The notes beneath the pieces are model-generated. The model was given only the letters and a program-made list of their open reading frames with translations. It was not told where the DNA came from and did not search any database. From Gracilibacteraceae bacterium (GTDB taxonomy: Bacteria > Bacillota > Desulfitobacteriia > Desulfitobacteriales > Syntrophobotulaceae), in NCBI GenBank assembly GCA_031263945.1, contig JAISEW010000206.1:1-8867 (forward strand): a stretch of 8,867 nt of DNA, written 5' to 3'. The translations under genes were made by a program, and so were the position numbers. Positions 8,001-8,867 of the stretch are shown piece by piece. Positions within the stretch are counted from its first letter, which is position 1. Every line of letters begins with the position of its first letter.

Positions 8001-8309
8001 GGCCATGCCGCTGTTGGCGCCGTCGAGGAAAAAGAGGGCGAGGGGGAATAGTATATCCCCGAGGGTTATCAGCAGGATAAAACTGGCGATCCTATATAAT
8101 TTGTAGCGATTGCAAAAGAAGATGAACAAGGCGATGGAGCCGACAATGCCCAGCATGACGGCGATCAAGGCCGGTTCGGCCCGCATGACGACGCGGGCGA
8201 TAGTAGCCGCCAGCGCCGCGCCCATGCCGATGATGCATATCATATTCACCATGCGGGCATCCAAAGGGATGTCTTCGGAGAAAAGATATTTTTGGATAAA
8301 TTTCCGCAT
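5100..8309 (-). CDS. Large hybrid sensor histidine kinase: six membrane segments, two GAF-like domains, two receivers
   Basis: From the ATG at 8309 the protein has 1069 residues. About six membrane segments (21-39, 47-66, 71-96, 101-117, 122-141, 161-178) are followed by a charged helix. Two GAF-like modules lie at about 206-368 and 388-538. HisKA has H568 in NMSHEMRTPMNAI. HATPase has N681/N685, D718 in VVDSGIGIS and the G-box GGTGLGLA at 747-754. Receiver 1 (about 803-920) has D854 in FVDWMMPGQNG and K906. Receiver 2 (about 941-1065) has D994 in FMDVQMPEMDG and K1048. Kinase and both receivers look competent. There is no HPt or DNA-binding output. The frame stays open to an earlier ATG at 8375, but that ATG has no Shine-Dalgarno and the 22 extra codons are AT-rich and unlike the gene, so I prefer 8309 (AGGA 12 bases upstream). 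It is the first gene of the operon. Confidence 0.93.
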   Translation of the reverse strand: MRKFIQKYLFSEDIPLDARMVNMICIIGMGAALAATIARVVMRAEPALIAVMLGIVGSIALFIFFCNRYKLYRIASFILLITLGDILFPLALFFLDGANSGMAAYFVVALTAVFFLARGKTRVILAVTNIVWVSVCYAAAYCYPSLVRPISPLQQTIDNVQSFIVAGLFVGFLIIFQSSIYDAEKLKVEKTDRELVKQDKLLHAVNYAAAVLLTHDENNFEGTLQRGMSLMAENVGVNRIYVWKNVVLGGALHYRQIYEWCAADIPESIAAVKNQSFPYISSIPEWEAKFAAGQSVRGKVCDLSPAEQEQLASYGILSILVIPVVLQDKFWGFVSFDDCLRERDFSEDEESILRSGSLLLANAIIRDEYNRNLQNRLKQQEVMSAISQSFISREELPVLINSALRRVGEFLGVTRVMIVTAEKLAESGLYAWNAGPEPPGTGDLRAGVREIAGGGFPEFLAEHGSVPAVSCADTRTDEKYASLAAAGMKSFIMAPLYANAEYWGALIIEEWRAPRAWSESDLQLAGMVGGALAGAISRDLMDKERGEALAQAVQASKAKGDFLSNMSHEMRTPMNAIIGMTTIAKTADDMEKKDYCLRKIEDASAHLLGVINDILDMSKIEANKLELSAEEFNFERMLQKVVGVVNFRVEEKQQAFSVYIDKNIPRCLIGDDQRLAQVITNLLSNSVKFTPERGSIHLDASLTGEKDGVCAIQIKVVDSGIGISAEQKSRLFNSFEQAESSTSRKFGGTGLGLAISKRIVELMDGKIWVDSALGLGADFTFSVRLRHGEEKPRAQRPDINWKNMRVLAVDDDMETRYYFSDIARRFGFACDTAAGAEEAFELIKNNTYDLYFVDWMMPGQNGVDFTLRLREVYGAQNPVVILISSAEWNNIEDSAKKAGIRRFLSKPLFPSEIADCINECIGLGSQTTAELTAAGEDDFSAYRILLAEDVEINREILAALLEPTGIRIDCAENGVEAVAMFSAAPEDYDMIFMDVQMPEMDGYEATRQIRALDAPAAAAVPIIAMTANVFREDIEKCLASGMNGHVGKPLDFNDVAACLRENLTGKTSA

Positions 8310-8339
8310 TTTGCTGTCCGATCCTGATCTTACCGCAAA

Positions 8340-8401
8340 TACTAGTTTATCAGTATTATCAAAGATTTTGATCATTGGTTTTTTTATTGCTTACTAGTTA
8401 T
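8340..8401. repeat. Pair of ACTAGT-centred direct repeats around the operon start
   Basis: TACTAGTTAT at 8392-8401 overlaps the -10 box and start point. TACTAGTTTAT at 8340-8350 lies in the leader. They start 52 bases apart, about five helical turns, so both would face the same side of the DNA. ACTAGT is palindromic, and CTAG is rare in most bacterial genomes. This could be a two-site operator, but it rests on sequence pattern alone. Confidence 0.35.
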
Positions 8402-8429
8402 TATATATATCAATAAGTTCCGCTGTCAA
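8400..8429 (-). promoter_or_regulatory. Promoter of the kinase-traX-azlCD-amidase operon
   Basis: On the - strand, a perfect TTGACA (8429-8424) is followed after 18 bases by a perfect TATAAT (8405-8400), in a locally AT-rich tract. A start near 8393 would give a leader of about 84 bases to the preferred ATG at 8309, or about 17 bases without a Shine-Dalgarno to the ATG at 8375. No other promoter of this quality was noticed before the six genes, so it probably drives all of them. Confidence 0.8.
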
Positions 8430-8509
8430 GGGATTTTTTGCCGCTCCCCGCCACATGGACGCGGGGAGAGCGCAGTGTACAGTGTATAAATGGGAGGGAA
8501 CCCATCGCC

Positions 8510-8537
8510 GTCATTCCGGACTTGTCCCGGAATCCAT
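8510..8537 (+). repeat. GTCATTCCGG palindromic repeat, copy 1 (right flank)
   Basis: The unit starts GTCATTCCGGAC and ends GTCCCGGAATCCAT. ATTCCGG (8513-8519) is complementary to CCGGAAT (8527-8533), with AC/GT extending the stem past one bulged base. It has the same orientation as the copies at 341 and 407. Confidence 0.85.
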
Positions 8538-8550
8538 GCGTCCTCCCGCC

Positions 8551-8578
8551 GTCATTCCGGCTTCATGTCGGAATCCAT
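8551..8578 (+). repeat. GTCATTCCGG palindromic repeat, copy 2 (right flank)
   Basis: The unit starts GTCATTCCGGCTTCAT and ends GTCGGAATCCAT. It differs from the copy at 8701 by one base (T instead of C at 8568), which puts a mismatch in the stem. It lies 13 bases after copy 1 in the same orientation. Confidence 0.85.
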
Positions 8579-8599
8579 TCCCTTCCCTGTCTCAGGCCC

Positions 8600-8625
8600 G
8601 TAGGGGCGGATGGCAATCCGCCCGT
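8600..8625 (+). repeat. GTAGGGGCGGAT palindromic repeat (family B), + orientation
   Basis: GGGCGGAT (8604-8611) and ATCCGCCC (8616-8623) form a perfect 8-bp stem with a GGCA loop, preceded by GTAG. Palindromes of this look are dispersed in many Bacillota genomes. It is matched by an inverted copy at 8668-8694. Confidence 0.8.
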
Positions 8626-8667
8626 GGTCCCTGCTCCATTTGCGGGGCGCGGTGCGATTGCGGGGGG

Positions 8668-8694
8668 ACGGGGCGATTGCCATCGCCCCCTACG
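8668..8694 (-). repeat. GTAGGGGGCGAT palindromic repeat (family B), - orientation
   Basis: GGGGCGAT (8670-8677) and ATCGCCCC (8682-8689) form a perfect 8-bp stem with a TGCC loop, followed by CTACG. On the - strand it reads CGTAGGGGGCGATGGCAATC, the counterpart of the copy at 8600-8625. The two copies are inverted around about 42 bases. Confidence 0.8.
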
Positions 8695-8700
8695 CCATCC

Positions 8701-8728
8701 GTCATTCCGGCTTCATGCCGGAATCCAT
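8701..8728 (+). repeat. GTCATTCCGG palindromic repeat, copy 3 (right flank)
   Basis: The unit starts GTCATTCCGGCTTCAT and ends GCCGGAATCCAT. Its arms pair perfectly through ATTCCGGC and GCCGGAAT with a TTCAT loop. It begins 7 bases after the inverted family B copy and has the same orientation as all other family A copies here. Confidence 0.88.
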
Positions 8729-8766
8729 TCCTACCCGTGTTCCCTACCCGTTATTGACGCCTGCGC

Positions 8767-8772
8767 TATAAT
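8767..8772 (+). promoter_or_regulatory. Probable -10 box for the right-edge gene
   Basis: A perfect TATAAT stands 41 bases before the ATG at 8814, giving a leader of about 35 bases. I see no good -35 at 16-18 bases; TTGACG at 8754-8759 is only 7 bases away. The call is tentative, and an activator may be needed if it is real. Confidence 0.4.
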
Positions 8773-8813
8773 GATAAAACGGAAAAATTCAGGCGAAAGG
8801 CGGATGGACTAAA

Positions 8814-8867
8814 ATGACAAAAACCATAACAACTTTAGAGGATCAAGTCCAGGCGTATTTGGCGTAT
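8814..8867 (+). CDS. N-terminal start of an unidentified gene (partial)
   Basis: An ATG at 8814 opens 18 codons (MTKTITTLEDQVQAYLAY) that run off the window. AAAGGCGG at 8796-8803 serves as a Shine-Dalgarno sequence about 10 bases upstream, and a TATAAT box lies further up. The visible residues are polar and charged with no signal peptide, so a cytosolic protein is likely. A 13-codon ORF starting at 8771 ends with a TAA at 8810-8812, just before this ATG, and could be a leader peptide or chance. The gene is divergent from the kinase operon. The family cannot be recognised from 18 residues. Confidence 0.6.
   Translation, partial: MTKTITTLEDQVQAYLAY

Larger units (their letters stand above)
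8430..8766. other. Repeat-filled spacer between divergent genes
   Basis: No credible gene lies in this stretch. It holds three copies of the GTCATTCCGG palindrome and two inverted copies of a GGGGCGAT-type palindrome. ORFs running through it translate into repeats such as VIPASCRNPF, a familiar artefact of this repeat class. The first 70 bases or so after the promoter show nothing recognisable. Confidence 0.7.

Noticed and set aside
6129..8051. 640-codon ORF on the + strand
   Set aside because: It lies wholly antisense to the large hybrid kinase, whose domains and catalytic residues are unmistakable. Long antisense frames are expected in GC-rich genes with strong third-position bias. The translation has no recognisable domain.
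8340..8401. TrpR operator
   Set aside because: ACTAGT is shared with known trp operators, but the full symmetrical operator is absent and no tryptophan gene is present. Kept only as an unassigned repeat pair.
8510..8728. CRISPR array
   Set aside because: The repeats are spaced 13 and 122 bases apart, are strong palindromes with divergent loops, and are mixed with a second family. There is no regular spacer length and no cas gene.
8438..8812. Possible + strand genes of 124 and 100 codons
   Set aside because: They run through the palindromic repeats and translate into repeated VIPASCRNP- or PSFRLHAGIHS-like peptides, a typical repeat artefact.

Overview
The window comes from a GC-rich bacterial chromosome. 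Strong AAGGAGG-type ribosome-binding sites, a CCA-encoding tRNA, sigma70/SigA-type promoters and the style of the hybrid histidine kinases suggest an anaerobic member of the Bacillota, perhaps Negativicutes or a high-GC clostridial relative. This placement is an inference from gene style; no rRNA or other marker gene is present.

Left edge (1-480): the last 22 codons of an unidentified membrane protein on the + strand, then a tRNA-His gene on the - strand with its own promoter. Next comes about 150 bases of palindromic repeat DNA that also holds a candidate terminator for the operon arriving from the right.

Centre (480-8429): six genes on the - strand, almost without gaps, read from a consensus-like promoter (TTGACA, 18 bp, TATAAT) at 8400-8429. 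In transcription order they are: a large hybrid sensor kinase (six membrane segments, two GAF-like domains, HisKA, HATPase, two receiver domains); a smaller hybrid kinase (six membrane segments, HisKA, HATPase, one receiver); a TraX-family membrane protein; AzlC and AzlD, a two-subunit branched-chain amino acid (possibly methionine) exporter; and a Nit2-type omega-amidase. Gaps are 25, 1, 13, -11 and 14 bases, so co-transcription is very likely. All catalytic residues checked in the kinases and the amidase are present. No DNA-binding response regulator or HPt protein is encoded, so the phosphorelay target lies elsewhere.

Right edge (8430-8867): about 380 bases with no credible gene, filled by three GTCATTCCGG-type palindromic repeats and an inverted pair of a second palindrome family. 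The first 18 codons of an unidentified + strand gene follow.

How the genes may work together (inference): two membrane sensor kinases share a transcript with an amino acid exporter and a 2-oxo-acid amide hydrolase. The unit may couple sensing to export and nitrogen or 2-oxo acid balance, with the TraX homologue possibly modifying an envelope component. I know of no described system with this exact composition, but I could not search for one.
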